Below, in pieces: positions 18,236 to 26,312 of a stretch of 64,000 nucleotides of DNA (positions within the stretch are counted from its first letter, which is position 1; every line of letters starts with the position of its first letter). The DNA lies in NCBI RefSeq assembly GCF_020169515.1, contig NZ_JAHMHW010000011.1:1-64000 (forward strand), read 5' to 3'. This stretch comes from Paenibacillus vietnamensis (GTDB taxonomy: Bacteria; Bacillota; Bacilli; Paenibacillales; Paenibacillaceae). A model generated the notes under the pieces. The model made no database searches. It was not told where the DNA came from and saw nothing but the letters and a program-made list of their open reading frames with translations. Position numbers and translations under genes: made by a program.

Positions 18236-18264
18236 ATCTTAACATATTCTTTTTTGTATGACAA
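18236..18264 (-). promoter_or_regulatory. Promoter of the ABC-F gene
   Basis: On the minus strand TTGTCA (18264-18259), a 17-nt spacer and TAAGAT (18241-18236) form a near-consensus SigA promoter. Transcription should begin near 18229, giving a leader of about 270 nt before the ABC-F start. Confidence 0.75.
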
Positions 18265-18341
18265 TGACAGGAGTTTTGTGGGATTCATTAACGGCCGGCG
18301 ACATATACATAGTGTTGGTTGAGGAAAGGAGACGACACAAG

Positions 18342-19829
18342 GTGTATACCAGTCTCGACGCATCAAATACAGTGGAAGGTCCAAGCTTTGGACCATGTCC
18401 GCCATTTGAAGCATGGCTGCAGGCGGATCATTGGATACCCTTAACGTCAGTTGAGGAGATGGCCGGTAAGGATTATGATGTGCTCATCGCAGGATCGGGG
18501 GCGGGGGGAGCGGCGTTATTGTGGCGGTTATGCCAGATGGGGGACCCTTCCATAAAGATCGGCCTCATCGATGCGGGCGGTTTGCTGTTACCGACGAATA
18601 TGTATAATCTTGCAACATTGAAAGAGCCGTTCAATTATTTTTTAAACCCTCGAAATTCCTATCCGATCGGACAGCTTCTACCGGAATTCCGTGGAGCCAG
18701 GAGCGTGTTTGCACTGGGAGGGAGGACGCTATTCTGGACAGGAGTATCGCCACGCGTCTTTCCTGCTGAACTCGTCCATTGGCCGGTGCCTTATCCGGAA
18801 ATGGAAGCCTATTATCAGATCGCCGAACAATTTATGACCGTACAGAAAGATTACGAATGGAAATATCCGCTTGGCGAATCATTATTGCAGACTTTATTGA
18901 ACGATTACCCTCAAACCATATACGCGCCAAGGGCCATCGATTTCAATCCGTTAAAATATAACGGTAAAATCAACTCAAACGTTATGTTCAGCTCCATGAA
19001 TTTTCTTGGAGCCTCTCTTGATAAACGGGCTTATGATGTAGCTGTTTTTGCAAGGGCCATTAAAGTGCTTACTGATCAGGGAAAGGCTGCGGGTGTCGAA
19101 GTCGTTACGCATAACGGGAAGAAGCATGTGCTGAAAGCGAAAACGATCGTGCTGTCGGCAAGTACGTTTGAAACGCCGCGGATTCTGCTTCATTCCGGTA
19201 TACCGGGAAGGGCAATCGGCCGCAATTTGTGGACGCATAGTATGCTTTGGGCGGATATATCCGTTACCGGCCCGGCAAAAGAGGTGCAGCCGTTCGTGTT
19301 CCCGTACGGATTAATAATCCCGCAGACGGAGAATCGCCCATTCCAAATCCAGATCTTCGAGGCGAACCGGCCGGAGCGGAAAATGCTCACCCTGGTCGGA
19401 ATAGGTAAGGTGGAGAGTAACTTTAGAAACAGGGTATTCCTGAGTGACGACAGAAGAGATGCGTTCGGAGTTCCGTTGGTCCAGGCCCAATTTTCGTACA
19501 GTGAACGCGATTTGGCAGTTATCGAAATGATGCGTCAAGATTTTATTAGACTGGCAGAGGTGATTGGAGCAACATTCGTGTCATACGAAGGGCGCCCGGA
19601 TATTTGCTTATACCCGCCTGGACAATCTTTTCATGAATCCGGCACCTGCAGCATGGGTATCGATCCGGACATGTCGGCAACAAACCGATTCGGGCAAATT
19701 CACGGCGTTGATGGTCTCTATGTTGCCGACAACAGTGTACTGCCTAATACAGGGGCGGCTAGTCCGACCCTTTCGACGATTGCGCTAGCCATACGAACTG
19801 CGGATCATGTAATGAGAACATTGACTTAG
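18342..19829 (+). CDS. GMC-family FAD-dependent oxidoreductase
   Basis: 495 aa from GTG 18342, which has AAAGGAG ten bases upstream; the open frame extends to an ATG at 18258, but that falls inside the divergent promoter. The FAD-binding GxGxxG is in DVLIAGSGAGGAALLWRL (about 48-65). The C-terminal GMC domain holds FHESGTCSMG and PNTGAASPT, giving the usual active-site His and Asn. Such enzymes oxidise alcohols or sugars; the substrate is unknown. Its stop overlaps by 4 bp the stop of the convergent WYL regulator gene. Confidence 0.88.
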   Translation: MYTSLDASNTVEGPSFGPCPPFEAWLQADHWIPLTSVEEMAGKDYDVLIAGSGAGGAALLWRLCQMGDPSIKIGLIDAGGLLLPTNMYNLATLKEPFNYFLNPRNSYPIGQLLPEFRGARSVFALGGRTLFWTGVSPRVFPAELVHWPVPYPEMEAYYQIAEQFMTVQKDYEWKYPLGESLLQTLLNDYPQTIYAPRAIDFNPLKYNGKINSNVMFSSMNFLGASLDKRAYDVAVFARAIKVLTDQGKAAGVEVVTHNGKKHVLKAKTIVLSASTFETPRILLHSGIPGRAIGRNLWTHSMLWADISVTGPAKEVQPFVFPYGLIIPQTENRPFQIQIFEANRPERKMLTLVGIGKVESNFRNRVFLSDDRRDAFGVPLVQAQFSYSERDLAVIEMMRQDFIRLAEVIGATFVSYEGRPDICLYPPGQSFHESGTCSMGIDPDMSATNRFGQIHGVDGLYVADNSVLPNTGAASPTLSTIALAIRTADHVMRTLT

Positions 19830-20776
19830 AAACGTGAGGTCGGCTCCTTTTCATCGGCACGGCGATATAGCTCCGCCATCGCTTCGATCTGGCGTGTCAC
19901 CTCGGAAACAAGCTCCGGGGGAGCAACCGCCTGAACGCAGGCCCCAAAGCTCAGCACATGCCGCACCGCGGAAGCGAGCGTGGGATAACGGCCGGTCACA
20001 TCGATCGGGCCTTCGGGCGGCGCCGAAATGTCCTCGATCGGGAATTCGTCCCGGACTCTCGTTTTGACCGAAGGATCGAAGCGCAGCTTGGTTTCGAAGG
20101 CGGTAAAGCTGACTTTATCCGTGAATTGCCGTTCCATGTCCTTCAGCGTAATCGGGCGCTGCACGAACGATTCGAGCCTTGTGTCGAGCTTGATCATACG
20201 CGACAGCTTGAAGACGCGCGCGTCGAGCCGGGTGCGGCAGTAGCCGAACATATACCAGGAATAGCCTTTCAGGAAGATGCCGTGCGGTTCGATGAGCCGC
20301 GATGTTTCCGCTCCGTTCCGGTCGATGTATTCAAAGGCGACGAGACGCAAGTCGCGGATCGCGGCATTTAGCAAACGGATTTTTTCTTTGTCTCGGCTGG
20401 AGACCGTATAGCTAATCTCCATGCTGGAGCGCTCGGTATTCGAGGGCGAGCCCGGGTTCAAGGCGCCGATTTTCTCGATCAGGCCTTCAATGTCCTCGTT
20501 GTCGGTCATCGCCCGGTACCCGCGAAGTGCCGCGCAGATTGAGGAGAAATCGTCGAGGGACAGCAGCTGCTTCTCGATCCGGTAGCCGGCCATAATCTCG
20601 TAGCCGCCGTCCGCGCCGGGAAACGAAACGATCGGAATGCCGGCCTGGCTGATCGTCTCCATGTCGCGGTAGACGGTGCGCAGGGATACCTCGAAACGCT
20701 CGGACAGCTCGGCGGCGCTTATTCTTTTCTGATTCAGGAGTGCCATCGTAATGGCCAGCAATCGGTCGAGCTTCAA
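19826..20776 (-). CDS. YafY-type WYL-domain transcriptional regulator
   Basis: 316 aa from the TTG at 20776, with AAAGGGGG nine bases upstream; the frame runs further but without a site. An N-terminal DeoR/HTH_11-type helix-turn-helix (KLDRLLAITMALLNQKRIS onward), a central WYL domain (about 135-205) and a C-terminal WCX domain (about 225-305). WYL regulators bind DNA as ligand-sensing dimers. A TGACA-N6-TGTCA palindrome in its own promoter suggests autoregulation. The ligand is not predictable. Confidence 0.9.
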   Translation of the reverse strand: MKLDRLLAITMALLNQKRISAAELSERFEVSLRTVYRDMETISQAGIPIVSFPGADGGYEIMAGYRIEKQLLSLDDFSSICAALRGYRAMTDNEDIEGLIEKIGALNPGSPSNTERSSMEISYTVSSRDKEKIRLLNAAIRDLRLVAFEYIDRNGAETSRLIEPHGIFLKGYSWYMFGYCRTRLDARVFKLSRMIKLDTRLESFVQRPITLKDMERQFTDKVSFTAFETKLRFDPSVKTRVRDEFPIEDISAPPEGPIDVTGRYPTLASAVRHVLSFGACVQAVAPPELVSEVTRQIEAMAELYRRADEKEPTSRF

Positions 20777-20851
20777 ACGGACGTTCCCCCTTTGGCTGAA
20801 GGCGGGCGATGCAGGCCTTCCTGTTATATGCCCATTATACAGAATAAACCC

Positions 20852-20867
20852 TGACAGCATTGTGTCA
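20852..20867. promoter_or_regulatory. Putative WYL-regulator operator, TGACA-N6-TGTCA
   Basis: A perfect 5-bp inverted repeat with a 6-bp spacer, just upstream of a minus-strand TATAAT -10 element for the WYL gene. The same architecture occurs at 30031-30046. Confidence 0.6.
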
Positions 20868-20901
20868 AGGTTTGGCGTGATGTGCGTATTTCAAAATAGG
20901 G

Positions 20902-20931
20902 TTGACGCCGAATGCCGTTATCCTTTATTGT
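20902..20931 (+). promoter_or_regulatory. Promoter of the trpS T-box leader
   Basis: TTGACG (20902-20907), an 18-nt spacer and TATTGT (20926-20931) precede the T-box RNA. Confidence 0.55.
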
Positions 20932-20949
20932 TAATCACATCCATTTTAT

Positions 20950-21230
20950 ATGCACAAGGCAATGAAAGGAAGAGTAGCCCGATTGAATTGTCCAAGCGAG
21001 CCGGCGGTTGGTGAAAGGTCCGGTACATTTCGTTCAGGTGAATGGGTCCTTTCGCTTCAATCCGAACGCCGCTCCGTGCGGCCAGTAGGCGTTGACGGAC
21101 TGTTCCCCCGTTATCTTGGAACTCCCGTTAGTCGTTTTGACGGGCAAGAGAGCGGCCGGCGGCCGAATTCGGGTGGTATCGCGGAGCAGACACTTCGTCC
21201 CTTAGCAGGGGGCGAGGTGTTTTTTTATTT
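20950..21230 (+). promoter_or_regulatory. Tryptophan T-box riboswitch
   Basis: A leader with the canonical T-box sequence GGGTGGTATCGCGG (21171-21184), followed by a terminator (CACTTCGTCCC near 21191 pairing with GGGGGCGAGGTG, then seven T). The stem I region contains AGAGTAGCCCGA near 20972. The specifier is TGG at 21043-21045 in the context GTGAATGGGTCC. Uncharged tRNA-Trp pairs with the TGG codon and stabilises the antiterminator, turning on trpS. Confidence 0.92.
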
Positions 21231-21253
21231 TTCGAAATAAGGGAGGATGACTT

Positions 21254-22237
21254 ATGAAACGCGTATTATCGGGAATTAAGCCAAGCGGGGAGTTGAATAT
21301 CGGGGGTTACGGCGGGGCGCTCAGCCAGTTTGTCCGGATGCAGGAGGAATATGAGTGCTTCCTGTTCATCCCGGATTTGCATGCGGTTACCGTGCCGCAG
21401 GATCCGAAAGAGCTGCTGCGGCGCTCCATGGACATTGCCGCCTATTATATCGCAGCCGGGGTCGATCCGGACAAAGCGGTGATTTTCTTTCAATCCCATG
21501 TGCCTGCCCATGCGGAGTTAGGATGGATGATGGAGACGCAGTCTCATTTCGGGGAACTTGGCCGGATGACGCAGTTCAAGGAGAAGTCCGAAGGCAGGGA
21601 TTCCGTCAGCGCCGCATTATTCACTTACCCTTCCTTAATGGCGGCGGATATATTGCTGTATCAGGCCACTCATGTTCCGGTCGGGGACGATCAGAAGCAG
21701 CATTTGGAGCTGACGCGCGATTTGGCGGTCCGGTTCAACAGCCGGTTCGGGGAAACGTTCACCGTGCCTGAGCCGATCATACAAGGCATAGGCTCCCGGA
21801 TTATGGGACTGGACGATCCGTCCAAAAAAATGAGCAAAAGCAATCCGAACCGGAACAGCTACATTTTGCTTCAGGATTCTCCGGACGATATCAGGAAAAA
21901 GCTTGCGAGAGCCGTCACCGATTCGGAGATGACCGTCCGTTACGACTGGGACCGGAAGCCTGAGGTGAGCAACCTGATTGAAATTTATGCGGTGTTTTCA
22001 GGGGAGTCGATCGAGGCGATCGAGCGCCGTTATGAAAGGCAAGGCTACGGTGTATTCAAGAAGGAACTGGCCGAGGCGGTCGTCGGCAAGCTCGTTCCGA
22101 TTCAGGAGCGCTACAAAGAAATCGTCGATTCCGAGGAGCTTGTCCGCATTCTGAAGAATGGGGCCCGTAAAGCGGCCGAAGCAGCGGAACAAACGCTGGT
22201 GCGGGCGAAACGGGCGATGGGGTTTGTTACTTTTTAG
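21254..22237 (+). CDS. trpS: Tryptophanyl-tRNA synthetase
   Basis: 327 aa, GGGAGGATGACTT upstream of the ATG. Class I synthetase: the HIGH region is degenerate (LNIGGYGG), KMSKS is present as KKMSKS near 195, and AADILLY and DDQKQHLELTRDL follow the family. Residue 9 is Lys (SGIKPSG) where Bacillus-type TrpRS has Gln; the conserved His of DLHAVT is kept. Charges tRNA-Trp. Controlled by the upstream T-box. The divergence and Lys9 suggest this could be a second, drug-tolerant TrpRS. Confidence 0.95.
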   Translation: MKRVLSGIKPSGELNIGGYGGALSQFVRMQEEYECFLFIPDLHAVTVPQDPKELLRRSMDIAAYYIAAGVDPDKAVIFFQSHVPAHAELGWMMETQSHFGELGRMTQFKEKSEGRDSVSAALFTYPSLMAADILLYQATHVPVGDDQKQHLELTRDLAVRFNSRFGETFTVPEPIIQGIGSRIMGLDDPSKKMSKSNPNRNSYILLQDSPDDIRKKLARAVTDSEMTVRYDWDRKPEVSNLIEIYAVFSGESIEAIERRYERQGYGVFKKELAEAVVGKLVPIQERYKEIVDSEELVRILKNGARKAAEAAEQTLVRAKRAMGFVTF

Positions 22238-22278
22238 CAGGGATATGAAAGGAATACAAGTCTGATAAGGGGGCAAAA

Positions 22279-23145
22279 ATGAGCGAGTTTAGCGAAAGCT
22301 TTCACTTGAAAAACCATAGTCAGGAATCGGCTGCCGCATTTCTTGAGAAAGCAGGCTGTGAGGGGTATGTATATAAAGAGGGTAACGGCTGGGTTACCTT
22401 TTTGCTGGAGGATAGCGGGGATAAAATCTTGGATGATCTTCTTTCTTGCAATCCTGGATTACTTGTTCATTATGCTTATGCCGAAGATCATGGGTGGGAG
22501 CTGCAGGTATTTTTCAAAGATGATCTGTTATTTGATTACAGGTGTGAATGGACGGATGAATTGCAAATCGATAAAAATCTTTATGATCTTGACGTCATCG
22601 AAGAGCTCGTGTTGGAATACGGAAATTCCGCCGAGCGGCTTGATCAATTATTCAGCTTTACGGGAACGGGAAGGCTGGAAGAGCCTCCTGCCTATATAGT
22701 AGCTGATTTAATCGGACTGGAACATTATAAGTGGACTGCTGCCGAGTATAGGAATGATGCAGATTTGGATAAGGGCATGATTGCGGCTGGAAAAAGCAAG
22801 GCAGTTATAAGCGCAGAGGATAGCATTTTTCAGTTTTATCAATATTTTTTATCCGGGAAGTCGAATAGTGCCATGAAACGAATTGACTGTGACTCGCAAG
22901 GTATTGACATCATTGATTTATATACTTATATCAGTGAGCTGCATCGGCGTCACGGGGTAACATCGATAGAGAGTTTAGATATTGCTATGCAGGATAACAG
23001 TCAGCAGAACGACGAAGCAGAAGCGGAAGTGCAGATGATAGTTAAGGACTCTCAAGGGGTGCAAAGAACGGAAACGAACCAAGTGTGGCTAAAATTTGAT
23101 GACAACCAGGGTTGGAAGATTACTGGGATCAAGCTTGATGCGTAA
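22279..23145 (+). CDS. Hypothetical two-domain protein
   Basis: 288 aa, GGGGG just before the ATG. The N-terminal part (about 1-130) is acidic and aromatic, without a recognised family. After a linker, residues about 175-288 resemble a small NTF2-like/DUF4878 fold (SIFQFYQYFLSGKSNSAMKR, ending VWLKFDDNQGWKITGIKLDA). No signal peptide or membrane helix. It follows trpS by 41 bp and may be transcribed with it, but no shared function is evident. Confidence 0.7.
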   Translation: MSEFSESFHLKNHSQESAAAFLEKAGCEGYVYKEGNGWVTFLLEDSGDKILDDLLSCNPGLLVHYAYAEDHGWELQVFFKDDLLFDYRCEWTDELQIDKNLYDLDVIEELVLEYGNSAERLDQLFSFTGTGRLEEPPAYIVADLIGLEHYKWTAAEYRNDADLDKGMIAAGKSKAVISAEDSIFQFYQYFLSGKSNSAMKRIDCDSQGIDIIDLYTYISELHRRHGVTSIESLDIAMQDNSQQNDEAEAEVQMIVKDSQGVQRTETNQVWLKFDDNQGWKITGIKLDA

Positions 23146-23198
23146 ACAAATTGCAACGCTATAGTCAAATGAGACGAGCATAGAGGAGCTGAGAAGAG

Positions 23199-23996
23199 AT
23201 GAGTTTACACCGGAGCAATGAGGAGGCAGTGAGAGAGGAATTCAAAAAGCAGGCAAAAGGTTTTTCGGACAAACGTCTGACATTAAACAACAGAACATTG
23301 CTGGAGTGGATCCTGAAAGGCCTTGGCATTCATTCCTGCATGGAAGTGCTGGACGTGGCTGCGGGTACGGGCATTTTAAGCCGGGCCGTTGCCCCTGGCG
23401 TGAAGCGGGTAGTGTCCATCGATATCTCGGAAGACATGATTGAAGAAGGTATGCGTCAGAATCAAGCCGCCGGCTTGCCGAACATCGAGTACAGGCTTGC
23501 CAACGGGGAACGAATTCTTTACGGGAATGATACATTTGACCTCGTGATCAGCAGGCTGGCATTTCATCATTTTGCACATCCGGCTGACGTTTTGCGGGAA
23601 ATGAGCAGAGTAAGCACTTTTGCAGGCGAGGTTTGTGTCGTAGATATGATTTCCCCGGAGGATGACATGCTTTGCCGTCTTTACAACCATTACGAAATGC
23701 TTCGAGATCCCTCGCACACTTATGCTCTAAAAGAATCGGAATTGATTTCGCTGTTCTGCGAAGCAGATTTGTTTGTTCTGTCTGTAGAAACAATGGAAGT
23801 TCCCGTTTACGTCGATAGATGGCTGGAGCTGGCCCGGACGGATGGGCTGACAGCCGCACAAATCATAAAGGACATCGAACGGGAGCTGCTGACAGGTCAA
23901 CCGGTTACCGGACTTTTTCCGTTTATAGACCAGGGTGAAACGATGTTTAAGCAAAAGTGGATGAAAATGGTCGGGAAAAAGCAGCAGAGGATGTAA
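23199..23996 (+). CDS. Class I SAM-dependent methyltransferase
   Basis: 265 aa. The SAM-binding motif I is VLDVAAGTGILSRAV near 48-62, followed by the acidic loop VVSIDISEDM and motif IV-like DLVISRLAFHHF. It belongs to the UbiE/Coq5-like methyltransferase_11 group; the substrate is unknown. GAGGAG lies about ten bases upstream of the ATG. It may be co-transcribed with the preceding gene (about 50 bp gap). Confidence 0.9.
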   Translation: MSLHRSNEEAVREEFKKQAKGFSDKRLTLNNRTLLEWILKGLGIHSCMEVLDVAAGTGILSRAVAPGVKRVVSIDISEDMIEEGMRQNQAAGLPNIEYRLANGERILYGNDTFDLVISRLAFHHFAHPADVLREMSRVSTFAGEVCVVDMISPEDDMLCRLYNHYEMLRDPSHTYALKESELISLFCEADLFVLSVETMEVPVYVDRWLELARTDGLTAAQIIKDIERELLTGQPVTGLFPFIDQGETMFKQKWMKMVGKKQQRM

Positions 23997-24221
23997 CCGG
24001 AGGATACAATTTTATTTATATTCGGATTTTACTCCAAATCGGACAATTAGCGTACTCACGGTCCATACGAGCGGGGAAATCACTACCAGGGACTAACGCG
24101 TCGGATGACCAGACGCCAAAAATAAGAAAAAGCCTTGACTAAACCTTCTCTTTTTGCGCAGCGTTTTTTCCTATTTAATGGAGTTAAGAACCGCTTATCC
24201 CATTAAAGAAGAGGTGACGCT

Positions 24222-25019
24222 ATGCTGGAGAAGATTATGCTGGCTTGCTGCCTGACGTTTGTGATTCATTTTGCCGAGACGATCACTTACTCCCTGCGGA
24301 TCGCGGGCGTGCGGGCAGGGAGGCTGGCGGTCGCCCTGTCGTTGACCGGCATGATCCTTCTTGTATCGCGGACAGCGAATATGGTGCAGGCGCCGCTCGC
24401 GGGCAAGCTGATCGATACGGCCAAAAGCTCTATGGAGTTTGCGCTTGTCGATCAGCTTCGTCTTATTATTTTCTCCGCGACTTTGGGGACGATGGCCGCG
24501 ATGCTGGTATTGCCGTCCGCGGTGCAGCTTGCCGGTAGAGTGATCGCCCATCTGGAGGAAGCGGGCTCGATTCCCGAGATGTTCCGAACGTCGGTCACAT
24601 TCAAAAAAATCAGGCATTCACGTACGCATCTCCGCCTTCCCCGGATCCATATGCTGAAGAGGCTGAGAATCGGGGGCATTCCGAAACGTCTTGTGCTTCT
24701 CAATGTGCTCGTGACGGCAATCTACACGATCGGCGTACTTGCGGCCTTGCTTGCTGCCTCGTTAACCGAGACACATGCGATTACGGCCTCGCAATCCTCC
24801 GGGCTTATCAACGGCATGGCGACGATTCTGCTGGCGCTGCTCATCGATCCCCGGATCGGCCTGCTGACGGACAAGGTGCTCAGGGGCGAAAAGGATAAGG
24901 CAGCTCTTAATAAAGTGTTCGGCCTGCTCATGGCGTCCAGACTGCTGGGAACGGTCGCGGCGCAGCTTTTGCTTGTTCCCGCGGCATATTTGATTTTGCG
25001 GATCGTAATCTTATTGTAA
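24222..25019 (+). CDS. amj: Amj-type lipid II flippase
   Basis: 265 aa, GAGGTGA before the ATG. Six or so hydrophobic helices and the Amj (YdaH) pattern: an N-terminal LTFVIHFAETITYSLRIAGV, then GRLAVALSL, a basic cytoplasmic loop near 125-150 and C-terminal helices. Amj flips lipid II across the membrane as an alternative to MurJ in Bacillus. No operon partner: about 225 bp upstream contain no gene. Confidence 0.85.
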   Translation: MLEKIMLACCLTFVIHFAETITYSLRIAGVRAGRLAVALSLTGMILLVSRTANMVQAPLAGKLIDTAKSSMEFALVDQLRLIIFSATLGTMAAMLVLPSAVQLAGRVIAHLEEAGSIPEMFRTSVTFKKIRHSRTHLRLPRIHMLKRLRIGGIPKRLVLLNVLVTAIYTIGVLAALLAASLTETHAITASQSSGLINGMATILLALLIDPRIGLLTDKVLRGEKDKAALNKVFGLLMASRLLGTVAAQLLLVPAAYLILRIVILL

Positions 25020-25134
25020 GCCGAATTGCAAGCCGGTCTGCAATAACTGACTTAAATTTGCAAATACATTCGAATCATATAGGTACATGTGAAAGCGTAA
25101 CCAGCCGGAGATCTTTACTCTTGGGAAGGGAAGC

Positions 25135-25290
25135 GTGATAGCGATGACAACTATTCGAAATGTATGGCACGAATGCTGGGTGAATTACTATTTGAATATG
25201 TATGACTCATGTCTGTGCGAAGAGTATAAATCGTATTTGCTATCCAAAGCCAGGTATCATCTCTCCAAAATGAGACTTCCCGTCCCTTAA
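25135..25290 (+). CDS. Possible small protein, about 48-51 aa
   Basis: GTG 25135 or ATG 25144 to TAA 25290, with GGAAGGGAAG just upstream. The peptide (NVWHECWVNYYLNMYDSC, then basic SKARYHLSKMRLP) has alternating aromatic and acidic residues and three cysteines and looks coding. No family recognised. It sits alone between amj and the convergent AraC gene. Confidence 0.5.
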   Translation: MIAMTTIRNVWHECWVNYYLNMYDSCLCEEYKSYLLSKARYHLSKMRLPVP

Positions 25291-25302
25291 GCTCCGAGGT
25301 GG

Positions 25303-26136
25303 CTAGACGAACTGGGAAGGCGGAACCTTGTAATATTTTTTGAACGCCTTCGAGAAGCTGTACGGATCGGGGTATCCGAGCATGCCCGCGATTTGCTGAA
25401 TCGTGTGCTGCCCGCTGTACAACAGTTCCCGGGCCCGGTTCATTTTCAGCTGATAAATGTACACGCCCGGAGTGACGCCTAAGGATTTTTTAAAATAATA
25501 GATAAAATATTTTTCCGACATCCCGACTAACGCGGCAAGCTCTCCAATGCGGAGAGGCTGATGCAGGCGATCGTGGATAAAATCGAACACCGGCTGCAGC
25601 GTCTGCAGATTTCCGGTCTGCTTCGTCTCAGACTCATTGGGTGTAAATCCCCCGCGATAGTCCCCTTGCCCGTAACATTCCACGATCTTGGCGATCAGGA
25701 TCATGAGCCCTCCCTTAAACCGGATGCCCGACATCCGTGCGCCGTCCTCATATTGGTCATAGGCTTCCAGGAAAAGGCCGATTTCCTCCCGGACAAGCGG
25801 GTTTGGAATAACGCCCGACAACGGATAATTGTCCAAAATTCTAAGATGATTCCCAAGTCCAAAATCAAAGTGGATGTAAATAAATTTGCAGCCGGCACCC
25901 AGGGTTGCAGCGGTATAGGCCACCTTCGGGCTAAAAAGGACCAGGTCCCCTGCGGAAGCGATGTGCACCTGATCTTGAATGCGTATAGCAATCTGTCCTT
26001 CGTATAGGTACCACAAGTCGTAATCCTTATGCTGCTTGCTCTCCGCATAGCCGCCGGGATGGGCGATCACTCTGCAGGAATTGATGCGCAGGCTGACATG
26101 TTCGGAAAGCTCGTTGAAAATCGTTAAATTAGGCAA
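25303..26136 (-). CDS. AraC-family regulator
   Basis: 277 aa from TTG 26136; the ribosome site is weak (GGAG 11 bases upstream), so the start is uncertain. An N-terminal cupin-like sensor (about 15-110, with WYLYEGQIAIRIQ and FIYIHFDFG) and a C-terminal AraC helix-turn-helix (about 175-277, with GMSEKYFIYYFKKSLGVTP and ending YKVPPSQFV). It is divergent from the GH4 gene with about 175 bp between, so it probably regulates that glycosidase. Confidence 0.88.
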   Translation of the reverse strand: MPNLTIFNELSEHVSLRINSCRVIAHPGGYAESKQHKDYDLWYLYEGQIAIRIQDQVHIASAGDLVLFSPKVAYTAATLGAGCKFIYIHFDFGLGNHLRILDNYPLSGVIPNPLVREEIGLFLEAYDQYEDGARMSGIRFKGGLMILIAKIVECYGQGDYRGGFTPNESETKQTGNLQTLQPVFDFIHDRLHQPLRIGELAALVGMSEKYFIYYFKKSLGVTPGVYIYQLKMNRARELLYSGQHTIQQIAGMLGYPDPYSFSKAFKKYYKVPPSQFV

Positions 26137-26312
26137 GAGGAGTCAACTCCATACTTTTCGACATCGGTTTACACGCCCATTATAGCATAAGGATCCGGCT
26201 GCGTTCCGGACACCTTACTAAATGACATGTGATGATTACTCTCTGCCATTTCGCTTTCCTGCCATTGTCCTATAATGAATAACGAAAGCAGCGATTGGAG
26301 GAGATGAACATA

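Noticed and set aside
18258..18341. Upstream start (ATG 18258) for the GMC oxidoreductase
   Set aside because: It lies inside the -35 region of the divergent ABC-F promoter and has no ribosome site, whereas GTG 18342 has AAAGGAG at a workable distance.
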